From: Acanthosepion esculentum
Lineage: Eukaryota; Mollusca; Cephalopoda; Sepiida; Sepiidae
Assembly (NCBI GenBank): GCA_964036315.1
Contig: OZ038488.1
Span: 59,794,754 to 59,858,753, forward strand
Length of the DNA: 64,000 bases
Direction: 5' to 3'
Below, piece by piece: positions 33,240 through 46,151 of this stretch. Below the pieces are notes generated by a model. It searched no databases. It was not told the DNA's origin and worked only from the letters and a program-made list of their open reading frames with translations. Numbering within the stretch: the first letter of the stretch is position 1; the number at the start of each line of letters is the position of its first letter. A program made the translations under genes and the position numbers.

Positions 33240-34255
33240 CAGCTATGAGTTTAATAGCAGGATAGACTGGACACTAGCCTTGGGAGCCGCCTATCTAAAA
33301 AAGTAAACTTTGAATTTCAAATTGTAATTAGGCAACGGGACTCCACTCCGCCATCTTTTCCAAAAATGGTAATTCCTATTTAATGAAAAAGGAAACCGTG
33401 GAGATACATGATCCCCTACGTCCTGAATTTACATGGCACTGAAATATATATGCAAATTTTACAAAGGAAATGATTTGAGCGAAAAATTAAAAATCGATCC
33501 ATTATAATAATGACACCATTATGAAGGGAATATTTATGTGAAATATATATAATCCTTCTACACCAAAAATATAATTATCATCAAGGCGATCATAAAATGC
33601 TGTAGTTCTCACAGGTTATATCTCTACCTGTGAGTGCGCTTACCGTTGTTACATTGGTTTTATTTTATCCATCTCTCCCTTAAAGGTTAAAACGGAATTA
33701 GTTCGATGAAAAAAAAAAAAGTTTAAAAAACAAGACTTCATGTATTCGATATTCTTCAAGTATATCTTTTGAAGTAGGCATTGTGCTCGGTCTCACATAT
33801 ATCGATTTTTGGAGCTGAAATCTTGTGCCTTTTGATAATTCACAATACCGCATTTCCTACAAACTTTATAGCCTGACAAAGATTTTTTTTGTGACAGGAG
33901 GCATTGGCAAGATAAAGTCCTCAACTTAGAATTATCAAACCAGAATCAGCAGCCAATTTATTCAGATTTCGGCGATACCAGTCAATCATTTTTTGCAACT
34001 TCCAGTATTGTTTAATCTTGAGCAAAATCAAAAATCATTAGATGTATCACTTTATCTGTCAAAGCAGCATTACAAACCTTTTTAAAGCCTCAAACTCACG
34101 ACATTAATTTAACACTGCAAAATCCAGGACATTTTATACAAGTGCTGCCGTTTGTATAGACCTGCGCAGAACGAACCAGCTTTCATCGCAACTGCACAGA
34201 TAATCTTTTGCCATCAAATAAACCATTTGCATTCAAATAAGAATAGTGGATAATA
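33240..34255. other. Intergenic DNA, nothing recognised
   Basis: No domain, repeat family or RNA structure identified. Confidence 0.4.
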
Positions 34256-34264
34256 ATGTGCGCA

Positions 34265-34272
34265 GCAGTGTA

Positions 34273-34363
<91 letters not shown>

Positions 34364-34373
34364 TTGTATCTGT

Positions 34374-34445
<72 letters not shown>

Positions 34446-34446
34446 A
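34265..34446. repeat. (CTAT)n-(TA)n-(CA)n-(TA)n compound microsatellite
   Basis: Four arrays in series. Overlapping frames are artefacts. Confidence 0.95.
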
Positions 34447-34590
34447 TGGCTGACAATTCCGTTTAAGCTTTAAACACAGTGTTGTCACTGGCTTTTGACA
34501 CCAATGTCAACCTTTTATATTTACATACACACTATCGCTGATATTGAGTACCTTAACCCATAATGTTGGCATACTTTAAAACTATATTTT
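34446..34590 (+). repeat. Relative of the 13,743 element with a ruined hammerhead
   Basis: Shares CCGTTTAAGC, GTTGTCACTG, CTTTTATATTTA and ATTGAGTACCTTAA-type blocks with 13,760-13,905. The core reads CTGACAA and GAAA is TAAA, so the ribozyme motif is lost. Confidence 0.55.
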
Positions 34591-34593
34591 TTT

Positions 34594-34597
<4 letters not shown>

Positions 34598-34650
<53 letters not shown>
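34598..34650. repeat. (TA)n microsatellite
   Basis: About 53 bp of TA. Confidence 0.96.
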
Positions 34651-34651
<1 letters not shown>

Positions 34652-34659
34652 AGCTATTT

Positions 34660-35205
34660 TTTAAATGGAAATTCAATTTTTCTTGTGGAAATATGTCATT
34701 TCCCATCCGATTTATCATATTCTTTCATTATTGACGGGATTTGTCTTGATCGGAAAAAGATGAAATTAAACTAAAGAAAATAATAATCAATTTCAGAACT
34801 GGATTTGAAATTTATATTCACTTCGCTCTGTCGAAAAACCGGAGCCAGTCATCGTTTCTACCGTCTAACTCCATTCTTATGTAGGGGATGTGCCCGTGTC
34901 TATGTGTATTTATCAAAATCCATTTAGTAACTTTATTGAATATGGAGCCTGTTTCTTTCGTAGAATATTTTGACATGTTCACCATTTTCTTGAATGAAAG
35001 TGTTAATAGATATTTAATTTCAAAACTGTTATGTGACTTTTTATTGCGATAATATACTCCTCATGACTTTGACCTTTTCTCCAGCGAGATTCTATTGAGT
35101 CAGCTAATGGGCATTTCACGAAATACATTACTGATTCAGTCTGTCTATCTCTATCTATCTATATGCATGTTTGTATGTATATTTTTATACACATATACAT
35201 TATAT
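34660..35205. other. Intergenic DNA, nothing recognised
   Basis: Unassigned. Confidence 0.4.
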
Positions 35206-35211
35206 GTTAAA

Positions 35212-35374
35212 CACCTCGACGTAGTGTAATGGTTAGCATGGTGGTAGTTCGATACGTACTCAGTACACAATACTTTCCTGCTTGTACCAAATCTAAACTA
35301 GCTTAGAAAATCAGTATTCTTCTACCTCGAGTGGAGCCGGTCCTTGTAAAGGGTGGAAATTACTGTAAAAATAC

Positions 35375-35375
<1 letters not shown>
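35212..35375 (+). mobile_element. tRNA-derived SINE with LINE-like 3' tail
   Basis: The A-box-like GTGTAATGGTTAGCA and the CTAGCTTAGAAAATCA tail of the 55,300 family are followed by CTACCTCGAGTGGAGCC...GGAAATTACTGTAAAA. That last block matches the 3' end of the LINE fragment at 40,747-40,806. It is followed by a (TA)n array. The B-box region is deleted or diverged. Confidence 0.65.

Positions 35376-35376
<1 letters not shown>

Positions 35377-35419
<43 letters not shown>
35377..35419. repeat. (TA)n microsatellite
   Basis: Short TA array at the SINE 3' end. Confidence 0.95.
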
Positions 35420-35421
<2 letters not shown>

Positions 35422-35616
35422 CTATCCTTTCATAGGAATTAACGTCTTTAGGCGTTTTTACTCTGTCTAGGTAATCTAGGCATTGAGCACTTTACTGAAT
35501 AGGTAGGTGTTTACCTTTAGGCCTTTTTCTTATTACTGTCCTTATTCGAGATTTTATTTTGTTTAGTGGTATTTAGGTCTGGCACATTGTCCGTTGGTTC
35601 CACAAACCTTTTCTTT

Positions 35617-35620
<4 letters not shown>

Positions 35621-35714
<94 letters not shown>

Positions 35715-35715
35715 T
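35621..35715. repeat. (CA)n-(CATA)-(TA)n microsatellite
   Basis: About 45 bp CA then TA. Confidence 0.96.
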
Positions 35716-36084
35716 ATATGTTTTTAATAACATTATCTTCGCATGTACTTTAGATAATCTTTATATGTATGGTTGTTTAAACCGGTGAACATGCTCAGAA
35801 GAACACTTGTTTTGCTCTTCTCGAAAGTCATAATGGGGAGAGTGAAAGTTGGTTTTTTCCTCCTTCAGAAAGCAACTGTGAGACAGGGTCAAGCCTAATA
35901 TGAACCGCTATATCCATACTTGGGAGTAAAGCTAATTACGTTTAGGTTCCGAAGCATCTGCGGCAAAGGTTGCAGGGAAAACCAAAAACATTCTGTTTAT
36001 CTCAGGCTCAACAAGCATAGACAAAGTAGAATAAACTTTATCTAAATTTTATACTACATTTAATATATATATATATATATGCAA

Positions 36085-36250
36085 GTCACCGAGGCCCGTT
36101 GGAACAGTTGGTATGACGTTTGCTTGATAACCTAACTGCCAGGATTTAAATTCTCGGTAGTAGATGCGCACTGCTGATGAGTCCCAAATATAAGACGAAA
36201 CGGCCATCCAGCGCTTTCTGCATTCTGTTGAGGTTTCTTTCAGACTCAAT
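36085..36250 (+). mobile_element. tRNA-like element carrying a hammerhead motif
   Basis: Upstream of the ribozyme, GAGGCCCGTTGGAACAGTTGG and the B-box-like GGATTTAAATTCTCGG lie at tRNA-like spacing. The unit resembles a tRNA-derived head fused to a self-cleaving motif. Only one copy is visible here, so its borders are estimates. A short TA run precedes it and a long (TA)n array follows. Confidence 0.5.
36166..36214 (+). ncRNA. Hammerhead ribozyme candidate, canonical core
   Basis: Stem I GCG-(CA)-CTG (36166-36173) pairs with CAG-CGC (36209-36214). The core CTGATGA lies at 36174-36180. Stem II is GTC/GAC with loop CCAAATATAA. GAAA lies at 36197-36200. Then comes CGGCCATC, with the palindrome GGCC and cleavage triplet ATC ending at 36208. 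All invariant core nucleotides are present. The stem II sequence (GTCCCAAATA...GAC) closely resembles known metazoan hammerheads. Stem III alone is too short, so activity would probably need a dimer, as proposed for Penelope/retrozyme hammerheads. Confidence 0.75.
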
Positions 36251-36256
36251 GAATTA

Positions 36257-36259
<3 letters not shown>

Positions 36260-36333
<74 letters not shown>

Positions 36334-36346
36334 TATATATATATAG
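36260..36346. repeat. (TA)n microsatellite
   Basis: About 87 bp of TA with one phase change. Confidence 0.96.
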
Positions 36347-36349
36347 TTT

Positions 36350-37820
36350 GCTTGTTATTATTTCCCCCCCTGTTCTCTTTCTTTTCATTCTTATAGATTT
36401 CTGAGATCTTTGCCAATTCCTCTTGTTGGGAATTTTGTCAAGTACACTTATCTATGGGCAATTTCTCCACCCTTGCAAAGTGTGGCAAATAGTTATCTTA
36501 ATTTGACTAAGTTTCGTGTTGTAGGACCCAGACCCCACTTGATATAGTTCATTTTTTTTATAAAGAATGTCAAGTTAAACCTGCCTGCTACTTATAATGA
36601 AGAATGATTCCAATGGCTTTTGTAGCAGAAAGAGGTAGAAAGAGCAACAATACAGAACCAGTTATCTAAAAGTAATGGATTAAACATCTGCAAGCTTTGA
36701 TTAACTTCAACTTCAAACGAACATAAAAAGACAAAGTTATAGCTGTTCTGAAATTCTGGGACTATCCAATTTCAGGTTCGGTATTGTACATATCACTTTG
36801 AAAATGTTCCAGAAATACTAAATGTTCTTTTGCGAGCCAATGTGTTAGATGAGTTGCACTGGGGAAAAATCTCCTTAATATCTGTTTAAACCGTGCGACT
36901 TATACGCAATCAAAACGGTAGTTTTGATTGTAATAATGAAAAATGTGTATAAATTATCGATATCATTCACGCCTATTGCAGAATGAGAGGCCATTTTGAG
37001 AACTCATTTTCAAAGTCATCGCCTTTACAACCGGCTGCAAAACAGTTTAAGTACCATTTTTTCTGTCACCGTGTCTGTCATCTTTGTTGACCTCTTATCA
37101 AAATTAAACCCAGTGTGATTGTCATTATCCGAACAATATATTTTACCAGAAAGCACAAGTAATAAACCACCCAGGAGAAATCGTGCCAAGAACTGCTCCG
37201 TTTTGCGAGAAGGTCACTTTCAGAAAATCAGCGACGTGTTACATCCACAAGTTACCCTGGAGGAATGGATCAAATAGTTTTGAATGACTGGTCTCCAGTT
37301 ATAATAACAGGCCGGCCCATAATGTATTGGTTTCCTGATTTTCCCATCGAGTCCGATTAACAAATAAAGAGGCGAAAAAATTATGGCATAATAGAAATAT
37401 GACGGAAAAACATACAAATAAATATAGGAAATTAAGTTCAGAGGGAGCAGTATTCCGTATCAAATATGGCGGCATTATCATCTCGTCTGCTTTTGCTCAA
37501 ATGTCATTTTGAAGACTTCAAAGCCGTATCCATTTCCATGTCATTCAGTTTTCCATTAACATGATTAAGTTATTTATTTCCTTTTCATTGATATGGAATA
37601 GCAAACAAACTGATGCAATTTTGTATTCGGTTTTGCCTCATATAAGGCCCTATGGACATATGCAATAAAAACTTTTTGAGTATAAAACAAACAAAAAATA
37701 TCGCTTAAGGAAATAAATCTGGGAGCATTCTTTACAGAAATTCGTCATCGGATGCCGTTAAAGGGACCTTTGCAAACTTAGCTGGGACAAAATATCAATT
37801 ATATGAGTGCATTTTCTTAA
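36350..37820. other. Intergenic DNA, nothing recognised
   Basis: About 1.5 kb without a long open frame or repeat family I can identify. Confidence 0.4.
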
Positions 37821-37822
37821 TT

Positions 37823-37826
<4 letters not shown>

Positions 37827-37883
<57 letters not shown>

Positions 37884-37900
37884 TATATATATATATAATT

Positions 37901-37945
<45 letters not shown>

Positions 37946-37980
37946 TATATATATATATAATTTATTATATATATATAATT

Positions 37981-38022
<42 letters not shown>
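37827..38022. repeat. (TA)n array with repeated AATTTATTA interruptions
   Basis: The interruption AATTTATTA occurs at least five times between TA blocks, so the array spread as larger units as well as by slippage. Confidence 0.93.
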
Positions 38023-38029
38023 GACGTTT

Positions 38030-39355
38030 GTTATATATAATATTTAATATATGACGGGAAGATGAAAGCATATGAAATCCGCAAAACAAATAATAGAATA
38101 ATTTTGATAAAACTAGCCATGTAATACATTCTTTCAGCTCAATAAGAACGATAATTTAAAAGAATTCAGCTAAACTTGATATAAAATTTACCGAAACTAC
38201 TTAAAAACAATAAGAGATTTAATCAACCAAAATTAAAATAATATCAACATTAAAGTTGAGGTAGAAATTATCGAAATAGATTGCAAAAATAACTCATGCA
38301 ACATAATCAAGACATACAGAAATGTGAAGATATGAATAGAAACGTGATCGTTTACAAAGCGATATTCTCAGTGTATTAATGTTTTACCAACATTTAGACG
38401 TAAAGATTGTAGTTTTGTAGGACGAATAGGCATTAAAAGTTCTCTAATTTCAGATTCCTATGCAGTAACTTTACGTACTGGATCATAGAAGGTATCTTCT
38501 TTGTCCGCAAAATTATTCCATATACAATTTGGGATAATTAAAAATAATGTCGATCAAAAGCTGAGATGGACTACGTTAAAATATAGATACATCATACGTC
38601 AAAATTTAAATTTAAAGCAGTGTTTCTCAAAATTTTCTTCTATTTGGTGTCAAAAATTGTCAGGTTCACATTAGCAAAATATAGAAATTCCATGTAACAG
38701 GAAATATATTTTATTTATAAAAGCAAAATGTAGTAGAAAATATAAATCGTTACTAATGACTGCACTATAGATTAACGGTACTGATATAATACAAATAAAA
38801 TAATACTTTCACAATTAAAATATCATTTTTGTTAATTATTGAATTGGTGCATAATTATCAGGCGTTTTTAAAACAATATTTATGAAAAAAGGAAGCATAA
38901 CAATTCAATAATAACATTTTTAAATTATTATTTCGGAGTGTATGATTATCGACACGCATTTTACAACCTGAAAATAAATAATATTTTTATTAAAAAAAGT
39001 AAACAAAACAACAATTTTTATTAAGAAATAACTCGCCTATAAAACCTTCCAATAATTCTGTCATGTTGTAATTCAATAACTCACATTAAATGCATCAAAA
39101 ATGCTGGTCTCAAATAAATGAAAGATAAGTTAAATTAAACCAAATCCTTTCCAACATTGGAATTTGTATCCGGATGAAGAGGGAAGAGTTAAAAATTTTA
39201 AAATAACTGCAGAAAATAGTGATTTTAAAAGTTTTAATTTACATTGAGTTTAAAGTAACACAAAATATTTGTGAATTAAAAAAAAATTAAATTCATTTAA
39301 AAATATCTCCAAGACTTTGTGAATTGAGGAAATCAGTCTTATTTCTTCAAAATAC
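38030..39355. other. AT-rich intergenic DNA, nothing recognised
   Basis: Very AT-rich, no open frame over 60 codons listed and no recognised element. Confidence 0.4.
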
Positions 39356-39485
39356 TAAATAACCAAAGTTAAAGTGAGATGTTTCGTGGCGTGAGGTTTT
39401 GATGTTCCACAGAGTTTGTGTTTTGAAACACAAATTCAACTCAATTTAAGTTCCACGGTGTTTGTGCTTTGAAAAAATTATTTTT

Positions 39486-39590
39486 GGCCTAAGTTAGAAT
39501 TTCAGCCCAAATCGGAGTTTTAATCCAAATCGGAGTTTCGTCCCAAATCGGGTTTTTGGTCGAAATTGGACTTATAGCCCAAATCAGAGT
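39486..39590 (+). repeat. ~20-bp minisatellite
   Basis: Six imperfect units of the type CCCAAATCGGAGTTTTAAT. The flanks carry longer duplicated blocks (GTTAAAGTGAGAT at 39,368 and 39,588; GTTCCACGGTGTTTGTG-like at 39,403 and 39,451). Confidence 0.8.
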
Positions 39591-39779
39591 TAAAGTGAGA
39601 TTTTCAAGTTCCATGGAGTGAATTGAAGAATTAAAAGTCATTTCTTCAAACTTATCTTTGCTTTTTTTTTAATAAACTGGACCAGAGGCCCCATTAGTTT
39701 TGCTCCGGAGTCCCAGTTAGTTGTCTTCAGTGGCTTGCTTAAAAAAACTTACAGAGTCCGGCTTTTAAGCTAGTTAATA

Positions 39780-40340
39780 ATAAAAATTCAAGAGAATACT
39801 ACAGTTTGTTTAATGATAATCTAAGAATGACGGTCTGAATAGCTGCGACAGAAGCAACTAAAATTTAGATGGAAGAAATATTAGTCTAAAATTTTTAATG
39901 GCTGAGAATGTTTCATCTACGAGAATACTAAAATTCAATGTAATATTATTAATTGTTTGATAACTTGATGGACTGAACAGTTGTGATGAAAAACATCTAA
40001 GAATAAAATAAGAGAAATACTAAGCAGGAATTAAAAATGGCTGAAATGATTTTATCTAATAATAAAGTTCAATATAATATTACTAATTTGTTTTATAATA
40101 GTCGAAGACTGGCGACCTGAAACCTGTAATATTAACATGAAAGAAATATTAATTAGCATTTTATAATGGCTGGCAATGCTTCAGCTAATAAAAAATAAAA
40201 TACGAGATAATATTATTACTTGTTTAGAAGTCGTTTGAAGAATGGTCGTGCAGATAGTTGCATTGAAAAGCAACTCAAATGAAGAAATACATATGAGTGA
40301 AAAATGAATAACAGTTGAAAAGATTCCATCGAATAAAAAA
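39780..40340 (+). repeat. Diverged ~130-bp tandem repeat, four to five units
   Basis: Each unit carries GAAATATTA, AATGGCTG(A/G)(G/C)AATG, TTCAATGTAATATTATTA-like and TGTTTGATAA-like blocks plus GTCGAAGA(A/C)TGG. Units start near 39,780, 39,885, 40,015, 40,140 and 40,270. Divergence is high, so it is old. Confidence 0.7.
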
Positions 40341-40429
40341 TACAATGTAAAAAAAAACGAAGAAAATCCGATAAAAATTAAAGGTGTCCTCTACATCATT
40401 AAAACGATTACCAACTTATTAATGTCTAT

Positions 40430-40806
40430 CTAGAAGGCGGGATGTGGCGAATCTGACACTGCTCTATCGTTACTTCCATGGAAAGTGCTCGGATGAACTG
40501 CATTCTTTGGTTCCGTCAGGTCTAACCTTCACGGCTAGGATCCGCTATGCAACTTACATAGTAGCAAACAACCCACATTCCCTCCGTATTTTATCGGCGA
40601 AGTTACACTCAAAGAGCTTCTGCTGCTCTACTGAACAGACTCCCAAGAGAATGTTTCCCCGATCACTGCACACTTGACATGTTCATGTCTAGAGTTAACA
40701 GTTATCTTCCTCTCCTATCCATATAAACAACCCCTTAACATAACCCTCTACATCGAGTGCTCCCCGGGCTTTGTATAACGTGAAAATTACTGTAAAATAA
40801 ATGAAT
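40430..40806 (+). pseudogene. LINE (jockey/CR1-like) C-terminus and 3' end
   Basis: Plus strand reads RRDVANLTLLYRYFHGKCSD, ELHSLVPSGLTFTARIRYAT, then after a frameshift NRLPRECFPDHCTLDMF and SRVNSYLPLL. This is the C-terminus of a jockey/CR1-type RT (the NRLP-ECFPD block and terminal FK-RVN-YL). The non-coding end CTACATCGAGTGCTCCCC...GTGAAAATTACTGTAAAA closes it, with AATGAATG-like terminal repeats. It is the best preserved of the window's copies of this family. Confidence 0.82.
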
Positions 40807-41234
40807 GATTATAAGTCAATTCGGCGTTGGGTAACGGTTAATAAACTAAATTATTACTAATGGTTGTGAGTTTGATCCACATAGTGTTAAAAAATAACTG
40901 TCTAATTTTGCGATACGAAGCTTAATAAATATGATAAAAAACGGACACAATGTTGGGAAGAAAGGAACAGCAAGCTGTTACTGCAACTATAATTATGATT
41001 TTGCCTGGGTGCCTAAAACGTGTAAACTTATGTCGGATATTAGGCCCACCATCCCATTTTTGAGACGGTGGGCATAAATTGCTTGCGAATAAAAACCAAT
41101 GTGAGACGGTTAGCGATCCGGAATATTAGAATTTTCGAGTAAGGAATAATTTAGGTAACATTCAGGAGAAATTCAGTGGTTGCCACCTTGTGGATATAGA
41201 ACATGTTTAGAAATCTATAAAATATTATTCATAA

Positions 41235-42606
<1,372 letters not shown>

Positions 42607-42652
<46 letters not shown>

Positions 42653-42657
42653 CATAC

Positions 42658-42708
<51 letters not shown>
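42607..42708. repeat. (TA)n-(CATA)-(GT)n microsatellite
   Basis: TA about 42 bp, short CATA block, then about 35 bp GT. It mirrors the array on the other side of the mariner. Confidence 0.95.
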
Positions 42709-42718
42709 TTTGTGTATA

Positions 42719-43610
42719 GAGTGTGCAGTGGATAAATTGTCGTCTAAATTACCCAAAAATGAAAATAGCACTGACATCTTATTTTAACATATATATTTAC
42801 CAAAATTACACACAAATATCTTGAAATACTAAAGAATAAATGTATGCAATAAAATTGCCAAGGCCTCTAGAAAACGTCGGAATCTCCTGCAACTCTTCTA
42901 GATGGTCTCCTTGTTCAAGCTGGTGAATGGTGCCATAATCCTTGCCTTCATGTAATCTTTAGAGTTACGCGGAGTTTTGTTGGTCACTCGTTCAACTGCG
43001 CCCCACAGATAATAATCAAGGGGTTTGCAGTCTGGCTGGGGACTTAGGCGGCCGCATATGAAGGGTGATGTGGTCGTAGAAATTGACAGCCGTGATTAGG
43101 TTCTCCTCGTTATTGTGGCATGGTACAGAGTCCTGTTTCCACATATAGGCTCTTCCAGCAACCACACTCTTGAACCAGGGAAGCACTACCTACTCAAGGC
43201 ACTTGATATGGGCCTCCGTTTTGAGTATGAGGCCCTCACCAACAAATTCAGTAGTTCCTTTCTTATCAGAACGATCAAAATGAGTTTTTCCGAGCCCACG
43301 TACCTTCTAATCACCACTAAACTCATCCAACTCTTTCCGAATCCTCTGCACTGTCCTCAGATTGACACCCAACCTCCTCTGGAAGTATCCTCCATGCGAT
43401 ACTAAGGGATGAACGACATACTAGGGCCACTTGACGTGTGCTGATACCCGGATCGTTTTCGACAGCCTGTAGAATGTGTTCTTCGTGGTCAGGCGTATGA
43501 TCGGATCCTCGATCCATAGTGTGTAGCGCCACGGATCCTGTCTCAACAATATAACGATAAACAGCAGCAAAGTTTGGATGACTCGGCTGCTTTCGGTCTG
43601 GAAATCATAC
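42719..43610 (-). mobile_element. DDE transposon copy B (Tc1/mariner superfamily)
   Basis: Minus strand, through frame changes, holds an N-terminal HTH (GSDHTPDHEEHILQAVENDP, GISTRQVALVCRSSLSIAWRIL) at 43,530-43,370. The middle block is AHIKCLE, VVLPWFKSVVAGRAYMWKQD and a degraded SVPCHNN. The C-terminus is CKPLDYYLWGAVERVTNKTP, MKARIMAPFTSLNKET and CRRFRRFLE (43,040-42,850). It matches copy A at 30,875-31,440 at nucleotide level over the whole shared part. About 300 nt of the normal gene is missing between the HTH and middle blocks, so the copy is internally deleted and frameshifted. Confidence 0.8.
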
Positions 43611-43814
43611 CTGCCTGCTCACAATATGAATATCCTGTAATTGTTAAACGGAACACTTCTCAGATAACTACGTTAAACGTTGAAGAAAGACTAGTCATGA
43701 ATGTGCACGAATGACAAATGTAACTTAGTCTCCTTGGCAACACAGCACCATCGACCGTAAACTTTCTTTAAACTTTAATAGCTCAAAAACAAAGGATTTG
43801 TGGACATATGTTTA

Positions 43815-44040
43815 TATGGACTCTTCCAACCTGTGGAACTTCCCCCCGTTTACTTGCTTCCCTGATAACTACAAACTTTGCAAAATTTAAATGTAACGTC
43901 AATCGTTAACTTCTGTCTTCTTGAATCCCGTTCATATTTTGTCCTCAATCCTCGCCATACTCAATCTTTTCTTTCGCTTTCACTCCGTGTACACCTCCAG
44001 ACACTGCGTACTAGTGTCATTCCCACTTGCTTTGGGCGAA
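43815..44040 (+). pseudogene. LINE C-terminal fragment
   Basis: Plus strand reads NLWNFPPFTCFPDNYKLCKI and then noise, matching the LWNSLP-CFPDNY-L--FK block near the end of jockey/CR1-like RTs. Related to 30,120 (plus), 50,390 and 52,440 (minus). Confidence 0.65.
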
Positions 44041-44043
44041 ATG

Positions 44044-44138
<95 letters not shown>
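44044..44138. repeat. (CA)n-(TA)n microsatellite
   Basis: About 47 bp CA then 47 bp TA. Confidence 0.97.
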
Positions 44139-44140
<2 letters not shown>

Positions 44141-44187
44141 TCAAGAATAATTTTACGGAAATTTATGACTGAATGGAAAAGGTTTTT

Positions 44188-44221
44188 CTGTAACGCGTTT
44201 CGTCCTTTAGGACTTCATAAG
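44188..44221 (-). ncRNA. Hammerhead-like motif, degenerate
   Basis: Minus strand CTTATGA (44221-44215), an extra A, perfect stem II GTCC/GGAC with loop TAAA, GAAA (44201-44198), then palindrome ACGCGT. G5 of the core is T and stem I does not pair. Probably a dead relative. Confidence 0.4.
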
Positions 44222-44499
44222 AATAAAGTAATGTTCACGTTGGTGTGATTACATATGCGCATGAAGGAGAGAGGACGACGAAATTTAAAATTTAGATTTA
44301 AAATTTAAATTATAATTTTTTTTTATGGGAAAACGACATATACTTTAATATCTATCAAGAACAATTTTAGGTTAAATTTTTCAATTTTTCATTGAGTGAC
44401 TATTAAAGCTGATATAGCATCACTCTTTGGCAAACGAATTGAGTCCTGTCGGTCACTGTGTGTTTATCTAAAAATAAATACGCTAAAATTCACCTTCGT

Positions 44500-44600
44500 C
44501 CCTGCCGTGCGCCGACGGCTTAGTGGTAGAATTTCCGACTGACGGGTTTCGATCCTAGCTAGAGGCAACCGGACATCTAGCCACACTGAAGAGCTGTGAA
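44500..44600 (+). mobile_element. tRNA-like SINE fragment
   Basis: A-box-like GGCTTAGTGGTAGAA, B-box GGGTTTCGATCCTAG and tail ACATCTAGCCACACTGAAGA-GCTGTGAAA. The tail matches the minus-strand copy at 61,660-61,790. Confidence 0.6.
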
Positions 44601-44626
44601 ATAGCAAAAAAGTCTGTGTATGACAA

Positions 44627-44630
<4 letters not shown>

Positions 44631-44683
<53 letters not shown>
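44631..44683. repeat. (TA)n microsatellite
   Basis: About 53 bp of TA. Confidence 0.96.
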
Positions 44684-44686
<3 letters not shown>

Positions 44687-44884
44687 TATATGGATGAGTA
44701 ATGGCGAATGAGGCCTGTGGAGTGAATTAATGAAATCACTGTTTATTCTCTTCGAATATAATTCTTGCTAGAAAAAAAAGTAGATTCACAGTTTTCGTTT
44801 ACCATGAGAAATGATCCCCAGTATTTTTAAAGAAAATTTTTACACGCTCGCACTCACACACAAACACATAAATGACATGTGTGT

Positions 44885-45361
44885 GCGTGGGAGCATGTGG
44901 CTGAATGGTTAGAAGGTTCGCTTTCCGACCATTTGACTGGAGTTCCAATCTCAACTTGGTCGATTTGTCGGTTGTTATCGGCGTCAGGAGGTGATCCCTG
45001 CGTGTGGAATCTTTGAAAATGACCGAAATTCATACAACGGGCTGACCCTAGCCGTGTAGGTGATATTGGGAAAATGAAACCATTTGGGAGCCGTCGATGG
45101 TCGAGTTAGCACGAAGTCGCAAGTCATTGGGACCGAGGGTTTGAGCGTGCTGCCCTTGTTCAGAGTGTTGATCACGCCAGATATCGAGATAATGTGCCCC
45201 CTCCCATAAACTGTAACTAAGGTCCGCTCGGCACAGTTGCATTATAAACCACATGTGGGCTCTGTGGGTATTGAACAAACACAAATCTGCCTGAGAAGGC
45301 GTCTACAGCAGCGCGATTAGATAGCCTCTCTAGTAGACAGACATACTCGGATACAAGCCGC

Positions 45362-45391
<30 letters not shown>
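44885..45391 (+). mobile_element. Composite tRNA-like element ending in (GATA)n
   Basis: Positions 44885-44965 contain A-box-like GTGGCTGAATGGTTAGAA and B-box-like GGAGTTCCAATCTC. A second tRNA-like stretch may lie at 45,095-45,150. The whole runs, with raised GC content, to a (GATA)n tail at 45,363-45,391. A simple-repeat tail is typical of SINEs. Borders are approximate. Confidence 0.45.
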
Positions 45392-45392
<1 letters not shown>

Positions 45393-45399
45393 GCATGTG

Positions 45400-46140
45400 T
45401 ATATATGTAGGTGGGATTGTATTTATGCCCATTATCCAGTGTTACCCATCAGGTGTGTCCTATAGAAATTTTAATTTAAAACGCAGCGTATTTGTGTATA
45501 TATGTAATACCTACATACATTCAGAAATATGCTACATATGACTGTTTGTAGAAACTACTATATGGACATTCACAGTATTAATTTTGTTCTGCACACAGTG
45601 GTTAACAGCTGACTTTATTAGAAAATAGTCAAATGCAGACCTGAATCGAAAATTACTCTTGCCTCTGTATTATCAAATAAATGTTTCGAGTCTTATTTCG
45701 AGTGGCGCCATAGGGAACTTAATTCTCCTTATGTCGATCGGTCTACTTAGTATTCAGCGGAGAAAAAATTACCGTGGCAGGGGGAAATGCATTTAAAATG
45801 AAGTCATAGAAAAAATATCAGCGTGTTTGTCAAGCTGTGAAAAGGTATCCCCACTTCTCTTCGAAAACACTTCCGAAGACTGGTAAAAGCTTATAAATGC
45901 AAAAAAAGTATTTATTAATTTTCCTTGGAGGATAAATATGACTCAAGGTTGGTATATTGTGGGCCCAGGCACATATATATAGGCAAGATCGGTGCGTACT
46001 ACTTTCAAACACCTCGACCAAATGTGGGCTTAAGCCTGATTGGAGCCCCCGTGTAGTGTTCTACGACCCTCGCTATCTTATTAACATTTGCTTTTTTTTC
46101 TACCTACATTTATATACGTTACAAATTAAACTAAGCGCAA
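45400..46140. other. Intergenic DNA, nothing recognised
   Basis: Small frames only. Confidence 0.4.
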
Positions 46141-46151
46141 TTGACTATTAA

